From assembly GCF_002260525.1 (NCBI RefSeq), contig NZ_MRYI01000008.1, positions 62,001 through 126,000 on the forward strand: DNA of 64,000 nucleotides, given 5' to 3'. The notes beneath the pieces are model-generated. The model saw only the letters and a list, made by a program, of their open reading frames with translations. It had not been told where the DNA came from and did not search any database. A program made the translations under genes and the position numbers. Positions 1-12,384 of the stretch are shown piece after piece (positions within the stretch are counted from its first letter, which is position 1; each line of letters begins with the position of its first letter). This DNA comes from Hahella sp. CCB-MM4. GTDB lineage: Bacteria; Pseudomonadota; Gammaproteobacteria; Pseudomonadales; Oleiphilaceae.

Positions 1-1
1 T

Positions 2-1321
2 CTGGATAATCCTGCTATTCACATTGAGCAGTGTTTACGTGAAGCCATCCAATCCCTTCCTGAAGGACGAGATTGGATGGTTGCCTTCAGCGGGGGACTG
101 GATTCTACAGTCCTGTTGCATGCCTGCCACCGTTATTCTCCACAGAAAGCCATTCAGGCTATTCATATTCATCACGGCTTGAGCCCCAATGCAGACGCCT
201 GGATGCAGCACTGTATCGGGCAATGTCATCAATTGGGTATTCCCCTGGTTACAAAAAAAGTGGCGGTGCATTCTGACGGCACCGGCGTGGAAGGTGCTGC
301 CAGACATGCCAGGTATCGCGTGTTTGAGCAAACCCTTCCGGAGAAGGGGCTTTTGTTGCAGGGGCACCATTGTGATGATCAGGCCGAGACAATTCTCTAT
401 CGTCTGATTCAAGGGCATGGTGTTCGAGGTCTGGCCGGCATTCCTTCACGAAGGAATATTGGACAGGGAGAATTGTTTCGTCCTCTGCTCGCGTTTACCC
501 GGCAAGAGCTGGAATTGGTTGCCGAATATTGGCAGTTGAGCTGGATTGATGACGAAAGCAATACCGATCCAGGCTATTCCCGCAATTATCTACGTCATCG
601 AGTCTTGCCAGCTATCCGTGCCCGTTGGCCAAAAACTTCCAGTCGAATATCAAATGCTGGCCGCTGGTGCCGTGAAGCATCCGGTATGCTTGAGGATCTT
701 GCCCGGATAGATTTCGAATCATGCCGAGTAGGTGAACAGGCTGATCGACTGCTGATGTCTGGACTAAGGTTATTGTCCGTGCCTAGGCAATACAATCTAT
801 TACGATATTGGTTGCAATGTGCCAATATCGAATTAAATGAAAACAAGATGCAGTCTCTTGTGGACTTCATTTTCGGGAAGTCCCCGGAAGGGATCTTCAA
901 AATTCATGATGAATACGGGATTGGTGTTCATCGAGAAACGGTCTATCTGGTGAAGTCCTGTCATGACATCGATATTCCGTATCAGGTATGGAAATTCCCA
1001 GGCTTGGTTAATACGCCATTTGGTGAATTGAGGGCCGAAATTCAGGAGGGTGAGGGGCAGGCGTTTCTATTAACACCACCTGCTTCCGGGCAGGAAGTCA
1101 CTATCCGTATGCGCCGTGGAGGGGAAAAGTTTCGTCCGGCTGGCCGGGGCGGAAAGTGCAGCCTGAAAAAATGGTTGAATGAGCACCATATACCTGAATG
1201 GGAAAGGACAAGAATACCATTGGTATTTTACGACGATGTCTTGGTGGCTGTTGGCGATTTGGCGTTGGATTCCGCCTATGCCAGTAAGGAGCAGGGTTAC
1301 CGCATAATTTGGAGGAGGTGA
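2..1321 (+). CDS. tilS: tRNA(Ile)-lysidine synthase, 5' end cut by window edge
   Basis: TilS uses ATP to attach lysine to the wobble cytidine of the CAU-anticodon tRNA-Ile, so that it reads AUA as isoleucine. The PP-loop motif SGGLDS is at visible residues 30-35. The open frame runs back to base 2 without a stop, so the true start lies outside the window. The ATG at 77 sits only a few codons before the PP-loop and is probably internal. The visible 439 residues cover the N-type ATP pyrophosphatase domain (motif HHCDDQAET near visible residue 120) and the C-terminal TilS domain ending at IIWRR. In Pseudomonas tilS also lies just upstream of pyrG; here an orphan lipoprotein gene separates them. 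The identity is firm and the start is unknown. Confidence 0.95.
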   Translation: MDNPAIHIEQCLREAIQSLPEGRDWMVAFSGGLDSTVLLHACHRYSPQKAIQAIHIHHGLSPNADAWMQHCIGQCHQLGIPLVTKKVAVHSDGTGVEGAARHARYRVFEQTLPEKGLLLQGHHCDDQAETILYRLIQGHGVRGLAGIPSRRNIGQGELFRPLLAFTRQELELVAEYWQLSWIDDESNTDPGYSRNYLRHRVLPAIRARWPKTSSRISNAGRWCREASGMLEDLARIDFESCRVGEQADRLLMSGLRLLSVPRQYNLLRYWLQCANIELNENKMQSLVDFIFGKSPEGIFKIHDEYGIGVHRETVYLVKSCHDIDIPYQVWKFPGLVNTPFGELRAEIQEGEGQAFLLTPPASGQEVTIRMRRGGEKFRPAGRGGKCSLKKWLNEHHIPEWERTRIPLVFYDDVLVAVGDLALDSAYASKEQGYRIIWRR

Positions 1322-1418
1322 AACCTAAGGAAGTCAGATCGGGCTAAATACGAAATAACTTGGATCAGGAAAGTAGTTTAAGAAGGAAAAGGAGGAGCGT
1401 CCCAAGCGCCTTTAACAT

Positions 1419-1436
1419 TTTGCAAAGCTTTGCAAA
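1419..1436. promoter_or_regulatory. Perfect 18-bp palindrome in the tilS-lipoprotein gap
   Basis: TTTGCAAAGCTTTGCAAA is a perfect dyad (9-bp arms, no spacer). It lies in the 241-bp gap between tilS and the lipoprotein gene. Three further inverted repeats follow: GACCAT/ATGGTC (1465-1486), GTAAC/GTTAC (about 1495-1509) and CTGC/GCAG (about 1510-1530). A symmetric site of this size could bind a dimeric regulator of the lipoprotein gene. The regulator is not identifiable from the sequence, and DNA cruciform or RNA hairpin roles are also possible. Confidence 0.4.
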
Positions 1437-1562
1437 TTGTCAGCATGGATAGAATGTCAGCTGTGACCATAACAATTACAATGGTCGCAAAATGTAACAT
1501 ACCGTTACTTACTGCTTAGGATTAGGCAGTGCGTCATTTTAAAGTGCATGAAAGGTATATTT

Positions 1563-2282
1563 ATGAATAACATCGGAGTGATGTTGATAGTGTTTGTTTG
1601 TTCCCTGATGTTGGGCTGCGGAGGAGGTGGCTCTAGCGGGGGATCTGGTGCCGTTGGGATTAATACTGACGGGGCTGAAGAAGTTTCCACCGATCTGAAC
1701 CTTGAATTGGAACAGAGCGATCTGGATGCCGTCGACGATAGCGGCGGTGATGTTGTGGGGGTTGTGTTTGACTGCAGCGATGAAGCTTACAGTGAGCTCG
1801 GAGGCTGCTGGACTACCGACGATGCAGCAGAAGGTTGTACCGCCTCGGCAGGTGTTGGTGCGGGAGACTACTGGCTAAGTGTTAACGTCGATTTTGAAGA
1901 ATCTAGTGTCGAGACAAAGAAGCCCCTCAATATCGCTGGGTACTTTTATGATAATGACACATGCAGCGGGACGCCGAAAGTTGTTAAGCGGTTTGATAAT
2001 TTGTCCTTAGCTTATAAGGTCGGGGATGCATTCAGCGAAGACCTTTCTGCTTATGGTGCGATTAGCCCCAAGTATGCCATTACAGTGTACTCTGAATTAA
2101 ATGATAAACCTTTCAGTACTGTAGATAGCGCATTTGTCGTCATTGATGACGGCGGTGTGGAAAAAATTTGTTTCGCACCCAGTTTTCAGATTACCGATAC
2201 CGGATTTTCTCTGTCGGCAAGTGATTCTACAGACATTGATCTGGATGCATACAGCAACTGCCTGATCAGGTTTTCCCCCTAA
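1563..2282 (+). CDS. Orphan cysteine-containing lipoprotein, unknown function
   Basis: I do not recognise this protein. The start at 1563 is chosen because AAAGGT lies about 8 bases upstream; an in-frame ATG at 1548 would add five residues. Residues 1-18 form a hydrophobic signal peptide ending in the lipobox LMLGC, so Cys19 is probably lipidated. A Gly/Ser-rich linker follows, as is usual for exported lipoproteins. The mature part (about 220 residues) is acidic, rich in Asp, Glu, Ser and Gly, and contains six more cysteines (in DCSDE, GGCWTT, EGCTA, DTCSG, KICFA and SNCLI). They could form three disulfides in the periplasm. It sits alone between tilS and pyrG, with its own likely regulatory region upstream and a hairpin downstream. 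It interrupts an otherwise common gene order, which suggests a lineage-specific insertion. Confidence 0.75.
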   Translation: MNNIGVMLIVFVCSLMLGCGGGGSSGGSGAVGINTDGAEEVSTDLNLELEQSDLDAVDDSGGDVVGVVFDCSDEAYSELGGCWTTDDAAEGCTASAGVGAGDYWLSVNVDFEESSVETKKPLNIAGYFYDNDTCSGTPKVVKRFDNLSLAYKVGDAFSEDLSAYGAISPKYAITVYSELNDKPFSTVDSAFVVIDDGGVEKICFAPSFQITDTGFSLSASDSTDIDLDAYSNCLIRFSP

Positions 2283-2300
2283 TTAAATAGTTGCAGTTCT

Positions 2301-2316
2301 CAGGCATGGATGCCTG
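2301..2316. terminator. Hairpin after the lipoprotein gene
   Basis: CAGGCA and TGCCTG form a six-base-pair stem around a four-base loop (TGGA), 19 bases after the stop codon. There is only a weak T-run behind it, so intrinsic termination is uncertain. Confidence 0.3.
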
Positions 2317-2323
2317 AATGCTC

Positions 2324-2374
2324 TTTGTTATACGCTCCCATTTGTCATACTTTTCCGTTTGTCATACGCCCCCC
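2324..2374. repeat. Three tandem 17-bp units before pyrG
   Basis: Three contiguous units begin at 2324, 2341 and 2358. Each starts TTTGTYATAC and ends in a C-rich stretch (for example TTTGTCATACGCCCCCC). The first ten bases are nearly invariant and the tail varies. Confidence 0.8.
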
Positions 2375-2610
2375 ACCGCTTATTTTGACTCCAAATGAGG
2401 TGTTGTAGATTCCTCCCCCGTACGATCTTGCCGCTATACAAAATATTTTCTGCATGTAGGCCTTACCCACTTCGGATGACCCTGGATCATATGCCGAAGA
2501 AATAATCGCAGTCCACGCACGCTTCTTTGATTGAGCTGGCCTCCGGTTTCTGTTACTCTGGCGTCCCATCTTGAGATGAATATCTCCCTCCAATCCGACT
2601 AACATCTTAA

Positions 2611-4260
<1,650 letters not shown>

Positions 4261-4326
4261 TAAATAAGACATACAGGTCCCCCGTGGTTTCCGGATATCC
4301 CGGGGTCGACTAATGTAGAGGACATC

Positions 4327-4366
4327 AAGGGCCCACATTTGTTAGAATGTTGGCCCTTTTTATTTT
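4327..4366 (+). terminator. Intrinsic terminator after pyrG
   Basis: AAGGGCC (4327-4333) pairs with GGCCCTT (4352-4358), with an inner ACAT/ATGT pairing, followed by a T-rich run. Confidence 0.75.
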
Positions 4367-4402
4367 CAGCAATACGGGTTTAATCAGTCTCGGCCGCACT
4401 GA

Positions 4403-5308
<906 letters not shown>

Positions 5309-5491
5309 CGAATAATGAATACCTGGTCTGCTGGTATTCCACCCGGCAGGCCGGTGAGGAATAGAGGGTCAGCCTTGTCGATAAGCAAATACGCAGATAA
5401 AGCCAATAAAGACAGCACCGAGGCTATTTGTTTGACAAGGCGAATAATAAAAATTTCAGGGCCAGCATGGCCATTCAGTTACGGTATCTAA

Positions 5492-6805
<1,314 letters not shown>

Positions 6806-6821
6806 TTTTTAGTCAGGATTG

Positions 6822-6846
6822 AAAAAGGGCCGTAAGGCCCTTTTTT
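6822..6846 (+). terminator. Intrinsic terminator after eno
   Basis: GGGCC-GTAA-GGCCC, flanked by A5 and T6 runs. This is a strong rho-independent terminator 20 bases after the stop codon. Confidence 0.92.
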
Positions 6847-7069
6847 CGTATTACAGGTGATAAAACCGGTGATGCTTTAAATTTTCTATATGAAAAAAAT
6901 CATTAAATTTATGAATTTATAGGCCAAACTTACTGGAAATTATTAACAGTTATCGACTATATATTTAATACGCTCTAAAATTGTCGGTTCCTTGTTCAGA
7001 AATTTCGATGGATCAGGGATTTCCAACACTGGAAATATTACTTGCCCTGGTGGCAGGGATAGTCAGAGC
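6847..7069. other. AT-rich gap between eno and ftsB
   Basis: The stretch after the eno terminator is strikingly AT-rich from about 6870 to 6990 and carries a small inverted repeat TTTCCA/TGGAAA near 7020-7035. No ORF or clear promoter pair is visible. It leads into the repeat array that overlaps the ftsB start. Confidence 0.5.
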
Positions 7070-7133
7070 AGCTCTTGCTAATAGGGCTGGGCAGTTCTTT
7101 TTAATGGGTTCAGAGTAGTTCTTGTTAATGGGT
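7070..7133. repeat. Three imperfect 23-24-bp repeats overlapping the ftsB start
   Basis: Copies of AGTTCTTNTTAATGGGT begin at about 7070 (diverged), 7093 and 7117. The second and third are 24 bp apart and differ at one base over 17. The ftsB start codon (7128) lies in the third copy. The equivalent ATG in the second copy (7104) is in frame but stops after four codons. Confidence 0.75.
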
Positions 7134-7424
7134 AAAGGTGTGAAAGCGATTTGGGTGCTTATGGCGACATTGATCGTGTTGCTGCAGTTTCGCCTCTGGA
7201 TGGGCGAAGGCTCCTATGCGCAGGCGTATAGCCTTTATCAGCAGGTTAAGGAACAAAAGGCAGAAAACGAAACGCTGCATGAGCGAAACCTGCGCCTTGA
7301 TGCTGAGGTGATGGAACTTAAGCTTGCCCAGAGTGCCATTGAAGAGCGTGCCCGTAATCAGTTGGGGATGGTCTATCCTGACGAACAGTTTTTTCTCCTG
7401 ATTGAGCCCGATTCTGTCAACTGA
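7128..7424 (+). CDS. ftsB: Cell division protein FtsB
   Basis: FtsB is a small bitopic inner-membrane protein that forms the FtsQLB subcomplex of the divisome and helps activate septal peptidoglycan synthesis. From the ATG at 7128 it has 98 residues: a short basic N-terminus, one transmembrane helix (about residues 6-23, AIWVLMATLIVLLQFRL), then a periplasmic coiled coil (QQVKEQKAENETLHERNLRLDAEV, split by heptads) and the conserved end ARNQLGMVYPDE. A TTG at 7122 is an alternative start. The ftsB-ispD order is conserved. The start region is duplicated upstream, see the repeat at 7070-7133. Confidence 0.92.
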   Translation: MGKGVKAIWVLMATLIVLLQFRLWMGEGSYAQAYSLYQQVKEQKAENETLHERNLRLDAEVMELKLAQSAIEERARNQLGMVYPDEQFFLLIEPDSVN

Positions 7425-7589
7425 CCTGATGCTTTCAGGCCGGGTGATTGTGGGGCAGAACTCATTTTTCCTGCCTGCTCCAAAAAAGTCGGGCAAAGGT
7501 TTCTCTCAGCGGTTACCATACTCCTCTTGAATCCAGTACCCGGATTGCTGTCTTATGCAGTCTGAACCGCAACTACACACCAGAAACAG

Positions 7590-8330
7590 ATGTCGTTAAT
7601 ACCGCCCTCCCAGTCCAGCGAACTCAAAAAGAAACTATGGGTTATTGTGCCTGCCGCCGGCGTAGGCAGGCGATTTGGAGGAAGCCTTCCGAAACAGTAT
7701 TTGCCATTAGGGGACAAATTGGTTCTGGAGCATACTCTGGACAAATTACTCTCCGTACCGCAGATCGAGCATGTTTGGCTCCCGGTGAGTGAGGCTGATG
7801 AGGTCTGGCCTTCCCTGGCACCGGGATACAGCGACAGAGTCACCGTCGTACGCGGAGGTGCCGAACGGGCTGACAGCGTCATGAATGCTATGGAAGCTGT
7901 CAGTGGCGAAGCTCAGGATGATGACTGGGTATTGGTCCATGATGTCGCTCGGCCTTGTATCAGGTGTCAGGATGTTGAAGCCCTGATCAAAGCCGTTGAA
8001 AACAGCGAAGTGGGCGGCTTACTGGCTGTTCCGGTAACGGATACCCTGAAAAAGTCAGACTCGGCTGGTTGTGTTGAAAATACAGTTCCTCGTGATTCTT
8101 TATGGCGAGCCTATACTCCGCAAATGTTTCGCTTCGGTGTTTTGTGGCGTGGTATGGAGGAGGCAATGGGAAGCGGGAGGCTTGTTACAGATGAAGCCTC
8201 GGCGGTGGAGTATCTCGGTTATAAACCGATATTGGTGGAAGGACATAGTGACAATATTAAGATCACTCATCCGCAAGACCTCTCCCTCGCGTTAATGTTT
8301 CTGCAGCGGATTCAGCAAGAAGAATCATGA
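7590..8330 (+). CDS. ispD: 2-C-methyl-D-erythritol 4-phosphate cytidylyltransferase
   Basis: IspD transfers CMP from CTP to methylerythritol 4-phosphate, the third step of the MEP route to isoprenoid precursors. The 246-residue protein opens, after a variable 17-residue tail, with the nucleotidyltransferase motif VPAAGVGRRFG followed by PKQYLPL (residues about 19-38). HDVARPC and TDEASAVE are further family motifs. It lies 51 bp before ispF, the enzyme two steps later in the same pathway, suggesting co-transcription. Confidence 0.96.
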   Translation: MSLIPPSQSSELKKKLWVIVPAAGVGRRFGGSLPKQYLPLGDKLVLEHTLDKLLSVPQIEHVWLPVSEADEVWPSLAPGYSDRVTVVRGGAERADSVMNAMEAVSGEAQDDDWVLVHDVARPCIRCQDVEALIKAVENSEVGGLLAVPVTDTLKKSDSAGCVENTVPRDSLWRAYTPQMFRFGVLWRGMEEAMGSGRLVTDEASAVEYLGYKPILVEGHSDNIKITHPQDLSLALMFLQRIQQEES

Positions 8331-8381
8331 TTTATATACCCATGCCGGAAAAGTCTTTTGTTATTTGAGTAGGAGAATTCC

Positions 8382-8885
8382 ATGACCCCTTTTCGAGTCG
8401 GACAAGGCTACGATGTACATGCATTTGCCGATCAAGGTGATCATATTGTTATCGGTGGTCAGGTGATTCCTCACGAGCGGGGTCTATTGGCTCATTCTGA
8501 CGGTGATGTGCTGCTTCATGCCATCTGTGACGCTTTGCTCGGGGCTGCAGCGCTGGGGGATATCGGTCATCACTTTCCAGATACTGATCCTGAATATAAG
8601 GGGGCTGACAGCCGTAAGCTGTTGCGTGCTGTAAAATCATTGTTGGAGACTCGGGGCTACCGGATAGGAAACATCGATAGCACAGTGGTTGCCCAGGCTC
8701 CCAAAATGGCGCCACATATTCTCCCAATGCGAAAAGCAATAGCAGAGGATTGTGATATCGGAGAAGACTCGGTGAGTGTTAAGGCGACGACCACTGAAAA
8801 GCTGGGATTCGCCGGCAGAAAGGAGGGGGTTGCCTGTTATGCGACCGTTTTGATCTATCGGGACAACGTAGGAGTAAAAGCTTGA
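8382..8885 (+). CDS. ispF: 2-C-methyl-D-erythritol 2,4-cyclodiphosphate synthase
   Basis: IspF cyclises CDP-methylerythritol 2-phosphate and releases CMP, in the MEP isoprenoid pathway. The 167-residue protein has the zinc-site motif GQGYDVHAF (Asp, His) near the N-terminus and the signature [19 protein letters not shown], then [15 protein letters not shown] is placed correctly upstream of the ATG. Its TGA overlaps the next gene start by one base (TGATG at 8883-8887), so ispF and truD are probably translationally coupled. Confidence 0.97.
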   Translation: MTPFRVGQGYDVHAFADQGDHIVIGGQVIPHERGLLAHSDGDVLLHAICDALLGAAALGDIGHHFPDTDPEYKGADSRKLLRAVKSLLETRGYRIGNIDSTVVAQAPKMAPHILPMRKAIAEDCDIGEDSVSVKATTTEKLGFAGRKEGVACYATVLIYRDNVGVKA

Positions 8886-9853
8886 TGGATACGTCTACAC
8901 GCAAGTTATGGCAAGGGTCTGCAACAGGCACATGGAAGCAGTCGCCGGAAGATTTTTATGTAGAAGAACTTTGGGAGCCGGAGAATCCGGGAAAGGGGGA
9001 GCATGTATTGCTCCACATTGAAAAGTCCGGACAAAACAGTGACTGGGTTGCCCGTCAGATAGCTCGTTTCGCTGGTGTTCGGGACTTTGACGTTGGGTTG
9101 CATGGTCTGAAGGACAGGCACGCGGTTACCCGTCAATGGATGAGTGTTTATCTTGGTAAACGGCCGGAGCCCGACTGGGAGAAACTGGAGGTGGAAGGAA
9201 CCCGGCTATTGCTGGTTAGTCGTACCACCAAAAAGCTGAGACGAGGGGAGCATCGCGGAAACCGTTTCAGAATTGTTGTTCGAGATATCCAGGGTGATCG
9301 GGAGCGTATTGAAGAGCAGCTCAAAGTAATTGCAGCGGAAGGCTTCCCCAACTATTTCGGGCCACAGCGCTTCGGGCATGACGGCTATAATCTGGGGCAG
9401 GCTGATCGTTGGTTTAAAGGAGAAGGTAAGCCTAAGAAAAAAGCCCAGCGTGGGTTGTATCTTTCTGCTGCCAGATCCTATCTGTTTAATCGTGTTCTGG
9501 AAGCACGTCTGGTTCAAGGTAATTGGAATCAATTGGTTGATGGGGATGAACCAGTCAATATTGTCTCTGCCAATCCGCAATTGGAGAAAACTGTGCCTTC
9601 GGGACCTATGCTTGGTGGGGCTGAATTCTTATCAGGCAACGCAGGTGACATTGAACGGGAGGCTGTCCAGGGATATGAGAGCTGGCTGACGGGTCTTCAT
9701 GATGAAGGTGTCAGGACGGCACGTCGGGCGATGGTGGCAAATGCGGACCAAATGTCCTGGCAGTGGGAAAAGGATCACCTGGAAATTTCATTCGATCTTG
9801 GGTCAGGATGCTTTGCATCAGTGTTGCTGGATCAGTGTTTTGATTTAAACTGA
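8885..9853 (+). CDS. truD: tRNA pseudouridine(13) synthase TruD
   Basis: TruD isomerises U13 to pseudouridine in tRNA-Glu. The protein is 322 residues from the ATG at 8885; a TTG three bases earlier is an alternative. It has the TruD motif GLKDRHAVTRQWMS (catalytic Asp near residue 80) and the second signature NYFGPQRFG near residue 155, ahead of the inserted TRUD domain. It overlaps ispF by one base. The ispF-truD-surE order matches other gammaproteobacteria. Confidence 0.96.
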   Translation: MDTSTRKLWQGSATGTWKQSPEDFYVEELWEPENPGKGEHVLLHIEKSGQNSDWVARQIARFAGVRDFDVGLHGLKDRHAVTRQWMSVYLGKRPEPDWEKLEVEGTRLLLVSRTTKKLRRGEHRGNRFRIVVRDIQGDRERIEEQLKVIAAEGFPNYFGPQRFGHDGYNLGQADRWFKGEGKPKKKAQRGLYLSAARSYLFNRVLEARLVQGNWNQLVDGDEPVNIVSANPQLEKTVPSGPMLGGAEFLSGNAGDIEREAVQGYESWLTGLHDEGVRTARRAMVANADQMSWQWEKDHLEISFDLGSGCFASVLLDQCFDLN

Positions 9854-9873
9854 GATTCTGGAACATATCAGGC

Positions 9874-9917
9874 CTGCAATTTGGGGTGAATGAGACTGCA
9901 ATTTATTGGTCGTTAAG
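9874..9917. repeat. Two 22-bp imperfect tandem units after truD
   Basis: CTGCAATTT occurs at 9874-9882 and again at 9896-9904, with partial similarity in the remainder of each 22-bp unit. This is one of the weaker cases of the gap-duplication pattern. Confidence 0.45.
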
Positions 9918-10054
9918 CAAGATCAAGCAAATAACAATAGGGTATGGGCAACTCACTGCCAGCCGGGTTTAAGTTCCGGTTTGGATTAACGTTTAGTAGC
10001 GGCAGTGTTGACGTCCGGCACAGCATGACATCGATAACTACGGAAAATTAAATT

Positions 10055-10801
10055 GTGAAGTTGTTACTATCCAATGATGATGGCGTTCACGCGCCGGGGT
10101 TAGCTGCTTTGGCCAACGAACTCCGCATGATTGCCGATATAAAGGTTATTGCTCCAGACCGTGATCACAGTGGAGCCAGCAATTCTCTCACTTTGACCCG
10201 CCCGCTGTTTCTTCAGCCCACATCTGAAGGTTTTTTTGCGGTGGACGGTACGCCTACCGACTGTGTTCATTTGGGATTGAGCGACATGTTCGGCTTTACG
10301 GCAGAGAGGGTTGTATCCGGGATAAATTCCCATGCCAACCTCGGAGATGATGTGCTGTACTCCGGCACCGTTGCTGCGGCGATGGAAGGGCGTTTCCTTG
10401 AGCATCCCGCTATTGCTGTCTCGCTGGTCAATCAGGGGAACAATCACTTCGAAACCGCTGCCAGGGTTGTGCGCCGCCTTCTTGAGAGCGATGAGCTGCA
10501 TCCTCTGGCTCCTCGGACGGTATTAAACATTAACGTTCCCGATGTTCCTTATGAAGAACTGCAGGGGATCAAGGTAACCCGGCTTGGTCATCGTGCCCGT
10601 GGCGATGACCCGGTGGAATATGTTGATCCGCGAGGGCGGACCCGTTATTGGATTGCTGCTGCCGGCGAAGGGGATGATGCCGGGGAAGGCACGGATTTTC
10701 ATGCCATCGAACAGAATTACGTATCCATTACGCCAATACATGTGGATATGACCCGCTACGACGCGATTGAGCACTTAACCCGCTGGGTGGGAGACCTGTA
10801 A
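10055..10801 (+). CDS. surE: 5'/3'-nucleotidase SurE
   Basis: SurE is a metal-dependent phosphatase acting on nucleoside monophosphates and short polyphosphates, and is linked to stationary-phase survival. The 248-residue protein begins at a GTG. It carries the metal-binding motif [13 protein letters not shown] (residues 3-15), the [14 protein letters not shown] loop and [22 protein letters not shown], split here only for length. Its TAA overlaps the pcm ATG (TAATG at 10799-10803). It heads the surE-pcm-DUF368 run upstream of nlpD-rpoS. Confidence 0.96.
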   Translation: MKLLLSNDDGVHAPGLAALANELRMIADIKVIAPDRDHSGASNSLTLTRPLFLQPTSEGFFAVDGTPTDCVHLGLSDMFGFTAERVVSGINSHANLGDDVLYSGTVAAAMEGRFLEHPAIAVSLVNQGNNHFETAARVVRRLLESDELHPLAPRTVLNINVPDVPYEELQGIKVTRLGHRARGDDPVEYVDPRGRTRYWIAAAGEGDDAGEGTDFHAIEQNYVSITPIHVDMTRYDAIEHLTRWVGDL

Positions 10802-11463
10802 TGAAATTTGATTTGCAGGGGATTGGAATGACATCCCGACGTACCCGTATGCGTCTGATTGATCGGCTTCGTCAGGATGGCATCAGTGATGAGCAGGTGC
10901 TTACCATCATGGCGGACGTTCCCCGGCATATATTCGTCGATGAGGCTCTGGCCCATCGTGCCTACGAAAATACAGCCTTACCCATCGGCCACAGCCAGAC
11001 AATATCCCAACCTTATATCGTGGCCCGAATGACTGAGCTGCTCAGTGGTGGCCTTGAGCTGGACCGGGTGCTTGAGGTTGGGACGGGGTCAGGGTATCAG
11101 GGGGCCATACTGGCTCATCTGGCCAAACAGGTATTTACCGTGGAGCGCATTGAACCTCTGCTCGATCGGGCTAGAAAGCGCTATGCCGCATTAAAGCTGA
11201 ATAACATACATACCAAGCTGGCCGATGGTCACTGGGGGTGGCCGGAAAAGGGCCCATTCGATGCGATTATGGTGACGGCTGCGCCGGAGGTGCTTCCCGA
11301 GGAACTGCTGGGGCAGTTGAAGGTGGGGGGCAGGTTGGTCATCCCTGTAGGGGAGGACGGAAAGCAGTATTTGTCCGTGATTACCCGCCAGGAGGAAGGA
11401 TTTGATGAAGAGTTGGTTGAGCCGGTCAGGTTTGTTCCCTTGTTAGGAGGTGTTGTTCGCTGA
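10801..11463 (+). CDS. pcm: Protein-L-isoaspartate O-methyltransferase
   Basis: Pcm methylates L-isoaspartyl residues from SAM, starting repair of aged proteins in the cytoplasm. The 220-residue protein contains the substrate-side segment ALPIGHSQTISQPYIVA and the SAM motif VLEVGTGSGYQGAILA (about residues 85-100), then FDAIMVTAA. It overlaps surE by one base and the DUF368 gene by one base (TGATG at 11461-11465), a tight translationally coupled trio. Confidence 0.96.
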   Translation: MKFDLQGIGMTSRRTRMRLIDRLRQDGISDEQVLTIMADVPRHIFVDEALAHRAYENTALPIGHSQTISQPYIVARMTELLSGGLELDRVLEVGTGSGYQGAILAHLAKQVFTVERIEPLLDRARKRYAALKLNNIHTKLADGHWGWPEKGPFDAIMVTAAPEVLPEELLGQLKVGGRLVIPVGEDGKQYLSVITRQEEGFDEELVEPVRFVPLLGGVVR

Positions 11464-12377
11464 TGTGGAGTAATTATTTCAAGGGAGTGGCGATGGGCGC
11501 TGCTGACGTTGTGCCCGGAGTGTCCGGAGGAACCATTGCATTTATTTCTGGTATTTATGAGCGATTGATCGGGGCATTGGCCCAAATATCCCCCGGGTTA
11601 TGGACTGTCTTCCGCAAACAAGGTGTGCAGGCAGTCTGGAGGCAGATTGACGGTACATTTCTGGTGGTGCTATTTGCCGGTATTCTTACCAGCGTATTTA
11701 CCCTCTCTAAATTGATTAGCTACTTATTGGTCCAGCATGCTGCCTTGTTGTGGGCATTTTTCTTCGGATTGATCCTGGGATCGGTCTGGTTTATCGGAAG
11801 GGCCATTAAGGAGCGATCCATCATTACATCTTTTTTATTGGTGGCCGGCGCTATCTGTGCCTATATTCTAACTTCGTTTGCACCCACCAGTATGGAGCCC
11901 ACGTATCTCAACATCTTCATTTCCGGTGCTATTGCAATCTGCGCCATGATACTTCCTGGCGTATCCGGGAGTTTTCTGCTTCTGCTTCTGGGCATGTATA
12001 GTCCGATACTGACGGCGGTAAAGGGCTTTGATGTGACGGTGCTTGCCATATTCGCATCAGGATGTGTGATCGGTCTGGTGAGTTTTACCCATGTATTGAA
12101 CTGGCTGCTGAAACGATACCACGATGCCACGCTGGCGGTATTGACGGGATTTATGCTGGGGGCTTTGAACAAGGTCTGGCCATGGAAGTATACCCTGGAG
12201 TACAGAATTGATTCGCATGGGAATACCCAGCCTTTAGTACAGATGAATGTGTCGCCAATCCGGTATGAATCTATTACCGGTGAGTCTTCTCAGTTGATTG
12301 CTGTGATTCTTCTGGCAGTACTTGGATTGGCCATCGTATTGTTGCTGGAGAAATTGAGAACCAGTTATCAAAAGTAG
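11463..12377 (+). CDS. DUF368 membrane protein, candidate undecaprenyl-phosphate translocase
   Basis: The 304-residue protein is almost entirely hydrophobic, with roughly eight transmembrane segments. It has the family hallmark GAADVVPGVSGGTIAFISG at residues 11-29 and a second, similar re-entrant motif MILPGVSGSFLLLLLG near residue 160. That internal repetition is typical of DUF368. Members (PopT) have been reported to recycle undecaprenyl phosphate across the inner membrane, so the likely role is return of the lipid carrier for wall and LPS assembly. That is inference from the family. The gene overlaps pcm by one base, which ties a lipid-carrier recycler to the surE-pcm stress genes. Confidence 0.88.
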   Translation: MWSNYFKGVAMGAADVVPGVSGGTIAFISGIYERLIGALAQISPGLWTVFRKQGVQAVWRQIDGTFLVVLFAGILTSVFTLSKLISYLLVQHAALLWAFFFGLILGSVWFIGRAIKERSIITSFLLVAGAICAYILTSFAPTSMEPTYLNIFISGAIAICAMILPGVSGSFLLLLLGMYSPILTAVKGFDVTVLAIFASGCVIGLVSFTHVLNWLLKRYHDATLAVLTGFMLGALNKVWPWKYTLEYRIDSHGNTQPLVQMNVSPIRYESITGESSQLIAVILLAVLGLAIVLLLEKLRTSYQK

Positions 12378-12384
12378 CAAATGC

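Noticed and set aside
2345-2605. An 86-codon minus-strand frame upstream of pyrG
   Set aside because: It crosses the 17-bp repeat and has no recognisable domain; the start lacks a ribosome site.
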